DNA of 20,642 nt from E44-bin32 sp041573795 (GTDB lineage: Bacteria > Chloroflexota > Anaerolineae > Anaerolineales > E44-bin32), in contig JBFFQB010000059.1 in NCBI GenBank assembly GCA_041573795.1, positions 1 through 20,642 of the forward strand, written 5' to 3'. This document shows positions 7,042-15,773 of this stretch, piece by piece (the first letter of the stretch is position 1; every line of letters starts with the position of its first letter). Both the position numbers and the translations under genes were made by a program. A model generated the notes under the pieces. It searched no databases. It saw only the letters and a list, made by a program, of their open reading frames with translations, and had not been told where the DNA came from.

Positions 7042-8481
7042 CTATGATTTCCAGGTAGCAGCGAGTCGATCAAAAAGCTGCGAGGCTGCCTGTTCACCCG
7101 AATGGATGCAATCCGGGATCCCAATCCCTGTGTAGCCCGCACCGGCCAGGGAGATGCGCGGCCAGCGCTCCAGATGGCGCTGAATCCGATCCATCCGTTC
7201 CGGATGCCCCAGGTTGTACTGCGGCATGGCATCCTGGAAAATCTGAACCCGGCTGAAGAGCGGCTGCGCCTCGATTCCCAACGTCATCGACAGTTCCTGG
7301 CGGGCAAGTTCTTGGAGCTCGGATTCTGTCCAGGAGATGTCCGCTTGCTGCCCGGCCCGGCCAATGAACACCCGCAGCAGGGCATAGCCATCCGGTGCCC
7401 GGTGCGGGAACTTGGTTGAAGTCCAGGTACAGGCCAGCGCCTTGCGCTGCTCGCGGCGCGGGATCACGTAGCCATAGCCATCCAGGGGTCTCCCCAGTTG
7501 ATCCTCCCGGAAGGCCATCGAAACGGTGGCCGTGGAAACGTATTCGATTGCACCCAGTTCCTCTGCCAGCGCAGGATCCAGCAACCTGAGCAGACCCGCC
7601 GTCACATATGCGGGCGTGGCCAGGATCAAGCCATCCGCGGTTATTTCCGATCCATTGGATAGTTTCAGGCGAAAGCGATCGTCCGTGATAGAGAGATTGG
7701 CCAGGGCGACACCAAGGTGGAGTCCGGCGCCAGCCGATTCCAGCGCATCGGTGAGCGCTTCCACGATTTCTGCCAAACCGGTACGTGGAGTCAGGAACAG
7801 GCTGCGCCAACCCGACCCGCTCTGTCTCTTCACGCGGCGTGTCCGGCGGATGGCCAGTGCGCCGCGCACCAACCCCCCGTGATCGCGCTCCAGGTCCTTG
7901 AGATAGGGTAAGGTCGCGTTGAGGCTCAGCTTATCGCCATCCCCGGCGTAGATCCCGCTCATGAGCGGCTCGATCAAGCGCTCATAGGCCTCGCGCCCGA
8001 TGCGGCGGCTGACGAACTGGCCCATGGTTTCATCCACGCCGTTCCTACGCGGCGGGATGAGGAAATCCATGCCCATGCGGACCTTCCCCGGCCAGGAGAG
8101 CAATCCGGTAGCCAGCATGGGTTTGATCTCGGTTGGTATCATCATCGTGAGCCCACCCGGCAGTCTGTGCAGCCGATCGTGGTGGAGGATGAAGGTCCGA
8201 TTTCTCTCCGGATTCGTCCCATGGAGCCTGTCCGCAATCCCCAGGTCGCGGCACAGCTCAACAGCCCAGGGTTTCGTCGCCACAAACGTGTCAGGTCCAC
8301 CCTCGATCACGAAGCCATCCCGCCGCTCGGTCTGGATCTTCCCGCCCAGGTGCCGGTCGCGCTCGAACAACGCGATAGAAGTCGGCGTGTCCTGCTGCTC
8401 GGCCAGCTTCTGGAGCGTATAAGCCGCCGAGAGGCCTGTGATGCCGCCGCCTACGACGACAATGTTTCTTGGCTGGACCAT
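7042..8481 (-). CDS. hemY: FAD-dependent porphyrinogen oxidase, HemY/CgoX family
   Basis: This 479-residue flavoenzyme removes six electrons from protoporphyrinogen IX (HemY) or coproporphyrinogen III (CgoX). The N-terminal FAD fold shows GGGITGLSAA (11-20), then FERDRHLGGKIQT. The C-terminal FAD motif is GYTGIGIPDCIHSGEQAA. The segment around residues 60-70, IEGGPDTFVATKP, resembles the GPDSF stretch that I recall from Gram-positive CgoX enzymes rather than the corresponding region of classical protoporphyrinogen oxidases. This hints at coproporphyrinogen as substrate but does not prove it. The start overlaps the end of hemE by 31 nt, implying translational coupling; the ribosome binding site is weak. 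Oxygen use, typical of the family, suggests at least microaerobic life. The family is secure; the substrate is open. Confidence 0.93.
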   Translation of the reverse strand: MVQPRNIVVVGGGITGLSAAYTLQKLAEQQDTPTSIALFERDRHLGGKIQTERRDGFVIEGGPDTFVATKPWAVELCRDLGIADRLHGTNPERNRTFILHHDRLHRLPGGLTMMIPTEIKPMLATGLLSWPGKVRMGMDFLIPPRRNGVDETMGQFVSRRIGREAYERLIEPLMSGIYAGDGDKLSLNATLPYLKDLERDHGGLVRGALAIRRTRRVKRQSGSGWRSLFLTPRTGLAEIVEALTDALESAGAGLHLGVALANLSITDDRFRLKLSNGSEITADGLILATPAYVTAGLLRLLDPALAEELGAIEYVSTATVSMAFREDQLGRPLDGYGYVIPRREQRKALACTWTSTKFPHRAPDGYALLRVFIGRAGQQADISWTESELQELARQELSMTLGIEAQPLFSRVQIFQDAMPQYNLGHPERMDRIQRHLERWPRISLAGAGYTGIGIPDCIHSGEQAASQLFDRLAATWKS

Positions 8482-9530
8482 TCATGCACCATGTCTACGA
8501 CTGCACGAACATTCTCGACCGGCGTGTGTTGCAGGATGCCATGCCCGAGGTTGAAGATGTGCCCGCGTCGATCGCCTGCTCGTTTCAACACGTCGTTTAC
8601 ATGCGAGCGAAGCTCGGGGAGTGGTGCGAAGAGCGAGACTGGATCGAGGTTTCCCTGAACCGCGTGCTCCAGGCCCACGGCGCGCCAGCCAACGTCAAGC
8701 GGAACGCGCCAGTCGATACCGATCACGTCGCCGCCGGCCGCCTTCATCGAGGGCAGCAGTGTGGATGTATTCGTCCCGAAGTGGATAACCGGGACCCCCT
8801 TCCCGGCGGCTACCCTCAGAACTTTCGCTGAATAGGGGAACACGTAGCGATCGTAATCCTGGGGATGAAGCGCACCGACCCAAGAATCAAACAGTTGCAC
8901 AGCCTGGACGCCTGCCTCAATCTGCGCGTTCAAATATTCGCCCAAGACTTCTACCAACTTCTCCATTAATGCGTGCCATGTCTTGGGTTGGGAGTACATC
9001 ATGCTCTTCGCCATCCGGTACTCACGCGAAGGGCCACCTTCGATCATGTAGCAGGCCATCGTGAAGGGAGCGCCCGCAAAGCCGATCAATGGGACATCGA
9101 CCGGCAGCTCCTTGCGCAAGATGCGGATGGCCTGCATGACATGCCCGAGATCGCCCTCCGGTTGCACCGCGCGCAGCCTGCGGACGTCGGCCTCCGAGCG
9201 GATGGGGGCTTCAATCGAAGGTCCTTCGCCCTTGACGAATTCGAGCTTCAGACCCATCGGCACGATCGGAAGCAGGATATCCGCGAAGAGGATGGCAGCG
9301 TCCACGCCCAGCGCTCGAACCGGTTGGAGCGTGACCTCGGCGGCGATCTCCGGGCGCTCAACAATCTCCAGCAGGGTGAGTTTCTCGCGGATCGCCCGGT
9401 ATTCAGGCATGTAACGTCCGGCCTGGCGCATAAACCACACCGGGGTCGCATCTACCGTCAGCCGCTGGCAGGCGCGCAGGAAGCGTGATCTGGGAAGCGC
9501 GGCTTGACCATTCATGGCGGTTCGGTTCAC
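8451..9530 (-). CDS. hemE: Uroporphyrinogen III decarboxylase
   Basis: This cofactor-free enzyme decarboxylates the four acetate side chains of uroporphyrinogen III to give coproporphyrinogen III. The family signature PVWFMRQAGRYMPEYR lies at 30-45, the catalytic Asp is in ILFADI (Asp 84), and the second signature is in GFAGAPFTMACYMIEG. The start is ambiguous. I chose GTG at 9530 (359 residues) because its GTGA overlaps the stop of the radical SAM gene and AAGG lies 7 nt upstream. ATG at 9515 (354 residues, the usual family length) is also possible but has no Shine-Dalgarno sequence. An ATG at 9563 would overlap the upstream gene by 37 nt. Function is secure. Confidence 0.95.
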   Translation of the reverse strand: MNRTAMNGQAALPRSRFLRACQRLTVDATPVWFMRQAGRYMPEYRAIREKLTLLEIVERPEIAAEVTLQPVRALGVDAAILFADILLPIVPMGLKLEFVKGEGPSIEAPIRSEADVRRLRAVQPEGDLGHVMQAIRILRKELPVDVPLIGFAGAPFTMACYMIEGGPSREYRMAKSMMYSQPKTWHALMEKLVEVLGEYLNAQIEAGVQAVQLFDSWVGALHPQDYDRYVFPYSAKVLRVAAGKGVPVIHFGTNTSTLLPSMKAAGGDVIGIDWRVPLDVGWRAVGLEHAVQGNLDPVSLFAPLPELRSHVNDVLKRAGDRRGHIFNLGHGILQHTPVENVRAVVDMVHEWSSQETLSS

Positions 9531-10681
9531 GCTGCCACCTTGGCTTGCGGTTCGTAGACGCAAGCCGGATCGGTTTCAAGGTAATCGCCAGTCAGCCCGT
9601 ACGCCCGTCCTCGCTGACCACCACAGATATCACGGTACTCGCAGATGCCACATTTGCCCTTCAATTGCTCCGGGTCTCGCAGGGCAGTGAAGATCGGATG
9701 GTTGCGGTAGACATTGACGATACTGTCCTCCCGCACCATCCCAGCGGTAACGGGCAGGAATCCCGAGGGTTGGATCTCGCCGATATGCGAGATGAATAGG
9801 AAGCCATTACCATCGTTTACGCCTTTACGCGGTCGATGCAGCCCGTCGGCATACTGGAAGCCTGCGCCCTGGAAGGTTACTTCCTTGCCGTCCCCCACCT
9901 CGGCCTTCTTCCGCTCAATCGCCACGCGGCGATACATAGGCGCAGCTGTTCCCTTGATGTCAAATGGCGCCACTTGGGCTAGATCGTAGAGCCAGTGAAA
10001 GGCGCGCTCATGCTCCTCGGGCGAGATCATGTACTTCGCCTGGGCACGGCCCGTGGGCACCATAAAGAAGACCGACCACTGGACCGCAACCACCTCCTCG
10101 ATGAAAGGCACCATGTCCGGCAATTGATCCAGGTTGAACCGCGTGACCGTAGTATTCACCTGCACGCTCAACCCTGCCGCTTTGGCATGGTGCAGCGTAT
10201 CCATAGTGCGCTGCCACGAGCCATCTACCTTACGGAATTCATCATGCACCTTCGCCGTCGGCCCATCCAGGCTCAGCGCAACCCGCCGGATACCCGCCGC
10301 CTTCGCCGTTTGCAGTCGCTCGAGCGTTGGGAGGGCAGTTGCCGTTGGAGTCAACGAGCAGCGCAGGCCGCGATCGGCGGCATATGCGATCAGATCAAAA
10401 AGATCCCGACGCATCATCGGATCGCCGCCAGTGAAGATCAGGATGGGACTCCCAAATTCGGTCAGCTGATCGATCAGCTTGAATCCTTCCTCCGTCGTCA
10501 ATTCCGCCGGGTTACGCTGCGGGATGGCATCGGCCCGGCAGTGCACACAGGCGTAGGCGCAAGCGCGCGTGACTTCCCAGGCAATCGTGAACGGGGCCAG
10601 GTCGAAATCAGCCACGACCATGCGCTCATCATTCTCGTTCCTCTCGTGGGCTGCTCGCAATGATAATCCTGGTTGGCTCAT
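9527..10681 (-). CDS. Radical SAM/SPASM protein in the hem operon (AhbD/NirJ-like)
   Basis: This 384-residue radical SAM enzyme has CAYACVHC (Cys 41, 45, 48) for the SAM-bound [4Fe-4S] cluster and GGDP (85-88) as the GGE-like motif. At the C-terminus it has a SPASM/twitch-type set, C344-x2-C347-x5-C353-x20-C374, for an auxiliary cluster. AhbD and NirJ, which act on heme propionates, share this architecture. It is not HemN: the HemN-specific N-terminal cysteine pattern and C-terminal domain are absent. It sits between hemB and hemE with AGAGG 6-7 nt before its ATG, only 16 nt after hemB, and its stop overlaps hemE. Position and the absence of HemF, HemN and HemQ make it a candidate for decarboxylating coproheme or coproporphyrinogen. 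An unrelated maturation role is possible. The class is secure; the substrate is inferred. Confidence 0.85.
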   Translation of the reverse strand: MSQPGLSLRAAHERNENDERMVVADFDLAPFTIAWEVTRACAYACVHCRADAIPQRNPAELTTEEGFKLIDQLTEFGSPILIFTGGDPMMRRDLFDLIAYAADRGLRCSLTPTATALPTLERLQTAKAAGIRRVALSLDGPTAKVHDEFRKVDGSWQRTMDTLHHAKAAGLSVQVNTTVTRFNLDQLPDMVPFIEEVVAVQWSVFFMVPTGRAQAKYMISPEEHERAFHWLYDLAQVAPFDIKGTAAPMYRRVAIERKKAEVGDGKEVTFQGAGFQYADGLHRPRKGVNDGNGFLFISHIGEIQPSGFLPVTAGMVREDSIVNVYRNHPIFTALRDPEQLKGKCGICEYRDICGGQRGRAYGLTGDYLETDPACVYEPQAKVAA

Positions 10682-10697
10682 ACGAAACCTCTTCTCT

Positions 10698-11726
10698 TTA
10701 GGAATTCAACCAGCCGCAGACATCTTTGGCGTGATAGGTTAGGATGAAATCGGCCCCGGCGCGCTTCATCGATGTCAGCGTCTCGAGTACAACCTGGCGT
10801 TCATCGATCCAGCCCCGCTGGGCTGCTGCTTTGACCATGGCATACTCACCGCTGACGTTGTAGGCGGCCAGGGGGACTTGCGGATGAGCCTGGCGCACCG
10901 CGTAAATGACGTCCAGATAGCTCAAGGCCGGTTTGACCATCAATGCATCAGCACCTTGCGCCACATCCAACGATGCTTCTCGCAGCGCTTCGCGCACGTT
11001 GGCGGGATCCATCTGATGCGATTTCCGGTCCCCGAAGCTGGGGGGCGATTCAGCCGCATCGCGGAATGGGCCGTAATAGCCAGAGGCGTACTTCACCGCA
11101 TACGAAAGAATCGGAATGTGCTCGAAGCGGGCATCGTCGAGCGCCCGCCGGATCACGGCAACCATCCCATCCAGCATGCCGCTGGGTGCCACGATATCGG
11201 AACCCGCTTCTGCGTGTGAGACAGCCACCCTGGCGAGGACCTCGAGCGAAGCATCATTCAGAATGCTGCCCTCCGGCAGGTGCGGGTGCAGATCATCCGG
11301 CAACCGGTTCAACAAACCGCAATGACCGTGATCGGTATACTCACACAGGCAAACATCGGTCATCACGAGCAACTCGGGGACGCGCTGCTTGATCGCCCGG
11401 ATCGCTTGCTGGATGATGCCCTCCGGATCGAAGTTCTCCATCCCCAGCGGGTCCTTCCTGGACGGGATGCCAAACAGGATCACGGCCGGGATGTCTAAGG
11501 CGGCGACTGCTTCCGCTTCCGAAGCAAGCAGATCGGGTGATTGTTGATAGACTCCCGGCATCGACGCAATTTCCCGCTTCAGGCCCTGGCCATGCCGCAC
11601 GAAGAGCGGATAGACAAGATCCGCAGGTGTCAACCAGGTTTCACGGACCAGAGCCCGCAGCTGGGGTGTCCGGCGCAAGCGCCGTGGCCGGTGGACCAGG
11701 CTTGAGATCTGGAACGGGTCGCTCAT
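10698..11726 (-). CDS. hemB: Porphobilinogen synthase (5-aminolevulinate dehydratase)
   Basis: HemB condenses two 5-aminolevulinate molecules to porphobilinogen. The 342-residue protein has both active-site lysines, Lys 212 in LSYAVKYASGYYGPFR and Lys 265 in DALMVKPALSYLDVI. It also has the cysteine-type metal site DVCLCEYTDHGHCG (Cys 126, 128, 136), which marks it as a zinc-dependent enzyme rather than the Asp-rich magnesium type. Its ATG overlaps the hemD stop in an ATGA, so translation is probably coupled. Length and motifs fit the family fully. Confidence 0.97.
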   Translation of the reverse strand: MSDPFQISSLVHRPRRLRRTPQLRALVRETWLTPADLVYPLFVRHGQGLKREIASMPGVYQQSPDLLASEAEAVAALDIPAVILFGIPSRKDPLGMENFDPEGIIQQAIRAIKQRVPELLVMTDVCLCEYTDHGHCGLLNRLPDDLHPHLPEGSILNDASLEVLARVAVSHAEAGSDIVAPSGMLDGMVAVIRRALDDARFEHIPILSYAVKYASGYYGPFRDAAESPPSFGDRKSHQMDPANVREALREASLDVAQGADALMVKPALSYLDVIYAVRQAHPQVPLAAYNVSGEYAMVKAAAQRGWIDERQVVLETLTSMKRAGADFILTYHAKDVCGWLNS

Positions 11727-12508
11727 GCGGAATGCTCCTCATCACCATGCAAGCGCCGCTCGAGCGCCTGGATAAGACCTTCAATCGTGTAGGCTTGGGG
11801 AACGACCGCGACGTCAAACCCGCATTCAGCTGCGGTTGCAGCCGTAATCGGTCCTATGCAGGCGATCAGCGGATCGCCGGGAAGTGCCTCAACCCCATAT
11901 CCCTGTTCCTGCACCATGCGTTTGAAGTTGATCACCGTGGATGAACTGGTGAAGATGATGATCTCCACGCCGGCACGGAACGCCTCCCATACCCCTGGCT
12001 CGGGTTGTGCCGGCAGGGTCTGGTAGACGGGAATATCTCTGGCGATCCCACCTCCCGCTCGAATGGATTCGACTAGCGCTGCGCGGGCAATATCCGCCCG
12101 CAGGAGCAGGACCCGCAATCCGCGCACATCGCCCAGCCCGGGCAGGATCGCCTCGGCGACGAATTGCTCCGGGATGAAATCAGGCAGGACACCGCGCGCT
12201 TCAAGCGCGGCGGCGGTTTTCGGCCCGATTGCCGCCACGCAGACATTTTCAAAATTGGGGTAGATGCCGAGGCTCTCAAAGCGATCCCAGACGGCAGCGA
12301 CCCCGTTCACGCTGGTCCAGATCAGCCAATCGTAGCTATCGATCCGGGATAATTCCTGGTCGAGTTCGGTGTAATCATCCATGGGTGCGATCTCAATGAC
12401 GGGGATGCAGATTGATTCACCGCCACGCGCCTCGATCAATGCTGCCAGCGCTACAGATTGGTGCTTGGGGCGTGTAACTACGATGCGCTTTCCGCTCAGG
12501 CTAACCAT
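11723..12508 (-). CDS. hemD: Uroporphyrinogen III synthase
   Basis: HemD closes and inverts ring D of hydroxymethylbilane to give uroporphyrinogen III. The family is poorly conserved; recognition rests on the N-terminal VVTRP motif, the two-lobed alternation of short strands and helices, FTSSSTVINF in the second lobe, IACIGPITAATAAECGF and the C-terminal T-EGLIQAL pattern, together with position after hemC. I start at ATG 12508 (261 residues), with GGAAAGG upstream and an 8-nt overlap with hemC. The longer frame from 12559 adds 17 basic, non-conserved residues lying wholly inside hemC. It ends in an ATGA overlap with hemB. Confidence 0.92.
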   Translation of the reverse strand: MVSLSGKRIVVTRPKHQSVALAALIEARGGESICIPVIEIAPMDDYTELDQELSRIDSYDWLIWTSVNGVAAVWDRFESLGIYPNFENVCVAAIGPKTAAALEARGVLPDFIPEQFVAEAILPGLGDVRGLRVLLLRADIARAALVESIRAGGGIARDIPVYQTLPAQPEPGVWEAFRAGVEIIIFTSSSTVINFKRMVQEQGYGVEALPGDPLIACIGPITAATAAECGFDVAVVPQAYTIEGLIQALERRLHGDEEHSA

Positions 12509-13406
12509 GCAGCACCCTTTCCGCGCCCTGCCCGAGCGCTTCGGCAGCCAGCGCAGCACCCAGAATTGCGGGATCAGTGCCGGATGCCTTCACAGCGATG
12601 CGCTGCCCGCCATCCGGGGAAATGACCACCCCCCGGAGCAGCAAGCCGGCATCCCCCTGCTCCGCCAGTGCACCGACGGGTAGAGAGCAGCCACCACCCA
12701 GGGCCTGGAGAAAACTCCGCTCCGCCTGCACTTCTGCGCGCGTGGATGAGTGGTCCAGCGCTGCCAGGTGGCACAGCGTTTCACGATCATCCTGGCGGCA
12801 TTGCACCGCCAGCGCACCCTGGCCCGGAGCTGGAAGCATCAGCTCATAGGGCAATCGCTGCGTAATGCGCGCACCCAGATCCAGCCGCACAAGGCCGGCT
12901 TCCGCCAGGATGATGGCATCGAATTCACCCTGATCGAGTTTTCTAAGCCGGGTCTGGAGGTTGCCCCGCAGTGGTTTCACCTGGAGATCTGGGCGGTAGG
13001 CCAGGAGCTGACCCTGGCGACGAAGGCTGGACGTGCCCACGATCGACGCGGGGGGCAGCTGTTCCAACGTCTGTGCCTCGCCCGCCACCAGCACATCGTG
13101 AGCGTATTCGCGCGCCGGGATGAGACCGATGACGAGCCCATCAGCCGCGTCAATCGGGAGGTCTTTGAGACTGTGGACGGCGACATCAATCCGCCCTTCC
13201 CGCAGGGCTTGTTCAAGCTCCAGCGTGAAAAGCCCTTTCCCGCCGATCTCCGGCAGGGGCAGGTCGAGCTCCCGGTCTCCCTCGGTTTGGATCAATACCT
13301 GGCGAGTCTCTAAACCGGGCCACTGCGTCTCGAGACCGCGCTGGATGAAACCGGTCTGCCAGCGGGCGAGCGCGCTGCTGCGGGTTCCAAACGTCAGCGG
13401 TCTCAT
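12501..13406 (-). CDS. hemC: Hydroxymethylbilane synthase (porphobilinogen deaminase)
   Basis: HemC polymerises four porphobilinogens into linear hydroxymethylbilane on a covalent dipyrromethane cofactor. The 301-residue protein has the catalytic Asp 82 in HSLKDLP, the substrate-binding arginine segment VGTSSLRRQGQL followed by RGNLQTRLRKL, LPAPGQGALAVQCR, and the cofactor-binding Cys 240 in ALGGGCSLPVGA. The start ATG overlaps the hemA stop (ATGA) and the 3' end overlaps hemD by 8 nt, so hemA, hemC and hemD form a tightly coupled block. Assignment is secure. Confidence 0.97.
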   Translation of the reverse strand: MRPLTFGTRSSALARWQTGFIQRGLETQWPGLETRQVLIQTEGDRELDLPLPEIGGKGLFTLELEQALREGRIDVAVHSLKDLPIDAADGLVIGLIPAREYAHDVLVAGEAQTLEQLPPASIVGTSSLRRQGQLLAYRPDLQVKPLRGNLQTRLRKLDQGEFDAIILAEAGLVRLDLGARITQRLPYELMLPAPGQGALAVQCRQDDRETLCHLAALDHSSTRAEVQAERSFLQALGGGCSLPVGALAEQGDAGLLLRGVVISPDGGQRIAVKASGTDPAILGAALAAEALGQGAERVLHG

Positions 13407-14704
13407 TGGTTCTCACGCTCGCGAGGCCCGAAATCTGACCCGGGGTCCAACCCGAAGATTTCACGCAAGACAGTTACGTAGTGCTGCGCGTCGCCATTCG
13501 ACGAGACCTGGTGCAGGTTTTTCGTGGGCTGGTGCAGGATCTTCTTAACAATCGACTCAGTCAGGAAACGGATTCGCTCCCCCTGCTCGGCTGAGATCTC
13601 ACCGAGCCCCTTGAGGGTCTTCTGCAGCTCATCCTCCCGGATCGCTTCGGTGTACTCCCGCAGATCCACAATCAGGGGGACAACCGTGAGCGAATCGATG
13701 AACTTCTTGAAACTCAAATACTCTTCTGCCAGGATTGCTTCGACATGGGGGATCGCCTTGCGGCGCGAGGCCAGGCTCTCATCCACATCCTGATTCAGCG
13801 CATCGATATCGAACAGGTGAACCTTGGGTACCTCCCCAACCGACGGTTCGACATCGCGCGGAACGGCGATGTCAATGATCACCAGCGGGGTATCCGGTCG
13901 GCAGCGCATGACATTTTCGATCATGCTTCGATCAATCAGGAAGTGAGGTGCACTCGATGAGGTAATGAGCACATTCGTCCCGCGCAGGACCTCGGTCAAC
14001 GCGTCGAAAGTGCTGGCCTGGCCTTCCCAGCGGTCCGCAAGTTTGCATGCGCTGGCCAGGGTGCGGCTGACGATGTGCAACCGGGTCGCGCCACGCTTGC
14101 GCAGGGCTTCCACGGCGAGATCCGCCATCTCACCCGCTCCCAGGAGGGTGATGCGGACGTCATCCAGGTTTTTATAATGCTGGTTAACCAGGCCGGCTGC
14201 AACCGATGGGATCGATACCGCCTCCCGCCCAATGTGCGTTTCCGTATGGACCCGCTTTCCAGCGTGAATGCTGATCTGGAAAAGCCGGGAGAGGATCTTG
14301 CCGACCGTCCCGGCTTGCAGCGCCCGCTCGTACGCTTCCGTGACCTGTCCCAGGATCTGCGGCTCCCCCAGGACCATCGAATCCAAACCCGCACTGACCC
14401 GCAGCAAGTGACTCGCCACCTGCAACCCCGTTAGACTGTACTTCGACTGCTCGAGTTCCTCAGCCCCAACATCGCAATTGTTGAGGATCAGGCGTTTCAA
14501 GAGCCCAAACGCCTTTGCTTCTGAAACAACATAGATCTCAATGCGATTACAGGTTGATACTACGGCGATCTCATCGATGGGGGCTGATCCAGGCAGGCTG
14601 GACGCTTGATAGAGTAGCTCATGCTCGAGGTTGTTTAATTTCTCTCTGAGGCTTACCTCAGCGGTCTTATGGCTCAACCCCAAGCATTGGATCTGCGGCG
14701 ACAT
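13403..14704 (-). CDS. hemA: Glutamyl-tRNA reductase
   Basis: HemA reduces glutamyl-tRNA(Glu) to glutamate-1-semialdehyde with NADPH, the committed step of the C5 pathway. The 433-residue protein starts with the typical LGLSHKTAEVSLREKL. It has the nucleophile Cys 52 in VVSTCNRIEIY, a Rossmann NADPH domain with LLGAGEMADLAVEAL, and a C-terminal helical dimerisation domain. It begins only 4 nt after the hemH stop. A GGAGA ribosome binding site lies inside the hemH 3' end. In many bacteria this enzyme is the control point for heme supply; nothing in the sequence shows how that is done here. Confidence 0.97.
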   Translation of the reverse strand: MSPQIQCLGLSHKTAEVSLREKLNNLEHELLYQASSLPGSAPIDEIAVVSTCNRIEIYVVSEAKAFGLLKRLILNNCDVGAEELEQSKYSLTGLQVASHLLRVSAGLDSMVLGEPQILGQVTEAYERALQAGTVGKILSRLFQISIHAGKRVHTETHIGREAVSIPSVAAGLVNQHYKNLDDVRITLLGAGEMADLAVEALRKRGATRLHIVSRTLASACKLADRWEGQASTFDALTEVLRGTNVLITSSSAPHFLIDRSMIENVMRCRPDTPLVIIDIAVPRDVEPSVGEVPKVHLFDIDALNQDVDESLASRRKAIPHVEAILAEEYLSFKKFIDSLTVVPLIVDLREYTEAIREDELQKTLKGLGEISAEQGERIRFLTESIVKKILHQPTKNLHQVSSNGDAQHYVTVLREIFGLDPGSDFGPRERENQ

Positions 14705-14708
14705 GGGT

Positions 14709-15773
14709 CTACGGAATCTCCTTTGATATGGCCCTCAATTGCTCTGCTTGAAAAGGTTCGAAATAGGGCTGGAGCATCTCCTGCAGCATATCCAGGTGCC
14801 CGCTGCTGGCGTTCAAAGCGGGGATGTAGTGCAGCGTGTTCCCCCCGGCCTGCTGGTAGATCTCCCAGCCCTCCTCCTCGATTTCATACAGCGTCTCCAG
14901 GCAATCTACGGCGAAACCCGGGCAGACCACATCCACGCGCCCTGCACCCTCCTGCCCCCATTGCGCCAGGAGTTCATCCGTATACGGCGCCACCCACTTC
15001 TCGGGGCCAAAACGAGACTGATAGGCTGCCTGGATGACCGCAACCTGCGTTCCGAGCAAGCGCTCCAGCTCAGCCGTTGTTTCGTCACAATGGCGCTCGT
15101 ACGGATCACCTTCTTCCACATACGATTGTGGGATCCCGTGATAGGAGATCAGCAAACGGTCGGGGAGGTCGTGCTCCTGCCAGAATCCCTGGATGCGCTG
15201 AACCAGGGCATGGATGTAGGCGGGATGCGAATGGTAGCCGCAGATCGTCTCCAGTTCCGGCATCTCCGGCCAGCGCCGCAATTCCTCGAAGACTGCGTCA
15301 AAGACAGATGCCACTGTGACGTGTGAATACTGGGGGAATACGGGCAAGACGATCAACCGGCTCACACCACGACTGCGCAAGGCGTTCAACGCGGTGGCGA
15401 TCGAAGGCTGGGCGTAGCGCATACCGTGCTCGACTCCAACGCGATTCCCGTAGCGGTCCTGCAACCTGCGTTCGAGCCCTGCAGCGAGCGCCAGTCCATC
15501 CCGGAGCAAGGGGGATCCCTGCTGCGACCAGATTGCTTTGTACTTCGGTGCAACGCGCTGCGGGCGGACACGCAGGATGATCAGGTGCAGGATCGGCAGC
15601 CAGAGCCAGCGTGGCCAGCGGATGACGCGTCGGTCTGAAAGGAATTCCTTCAGGTACTTGCGCAGATCTTCCGGTGTGGGGCTTGCCGGGGTCCCGGTAT
15701 TAACAAGCAGGATGCCTGTTGTTATCTCGTTCGTGGGGGGGTGATCGATCTCGGCGCCGGCGGCATTGGTCAT
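14709..15773 (-). CDS. hemH: Ferrochelatase
   Basis: HemH inserts Fe(II) into a porphyrin. The 354-residue protein has the metal-binding His in SYHGIPQSYVEEGDPYERHC (His 212) and the acidic helix in CPGFAVDCLETLYEIEEE. Length and motifs such as QSRFGPEKW and CPGF-VDCLETL resemble Gram-negative protoporphyrin ferrochelatases more than the shorter Gram-positive coproporphyrin enzymes, judged by eye. The start is ATG at 15773; a TTG at 15779 in the same frame is too close to the weak GAGTGA upstream. It is the first gene of the ten-gene hem operon, after a 396-nt leader region. Having ferrochelatase first and hemL near the end is an unusual order compared with common hemACDB arrangements. Confidence 0.95.
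   Translation of the reverse strand: MTNAAGAEIDHPPTNEITTGILLVNTGTPASPTPEDLRKYLKEFLSDRRVIRWPRWLWLPILHLIILRVRPQRVAPKYKAIWSQQGSPLLRDGLALAAGLERRLQDRYGNRVGVEHGMRYAQPSIATALNALRSRGVSRLIVLPVFPQYSHVTVASVFDAVFEELRRWPEMPELETICGYHSHPAYIHALVQRIQGFWQEHDLPDRLLISYHGIPQSYVEEGDPYERHCDETTAELERLLGTQVAVIQAAYQSRFGPEKWVAPYTDELLAQWGQEGAGRVDVVCPGFAVDCLETLYEIEEEGWEIYQQAGGNTLHYIPALNASSGHLDMLQEMLQPYFEPFQAEQLRAISKEIP

Noticed and set aside
7094..7810. 238-residue open frame inside hemY in another minus-strand frame
   Set aside because: Out-of-frame shadow of hemY produced by high G+C; low-complexity, Gly/Pro/His-rich translation. Other long frames across the hem genes fall in the same class.
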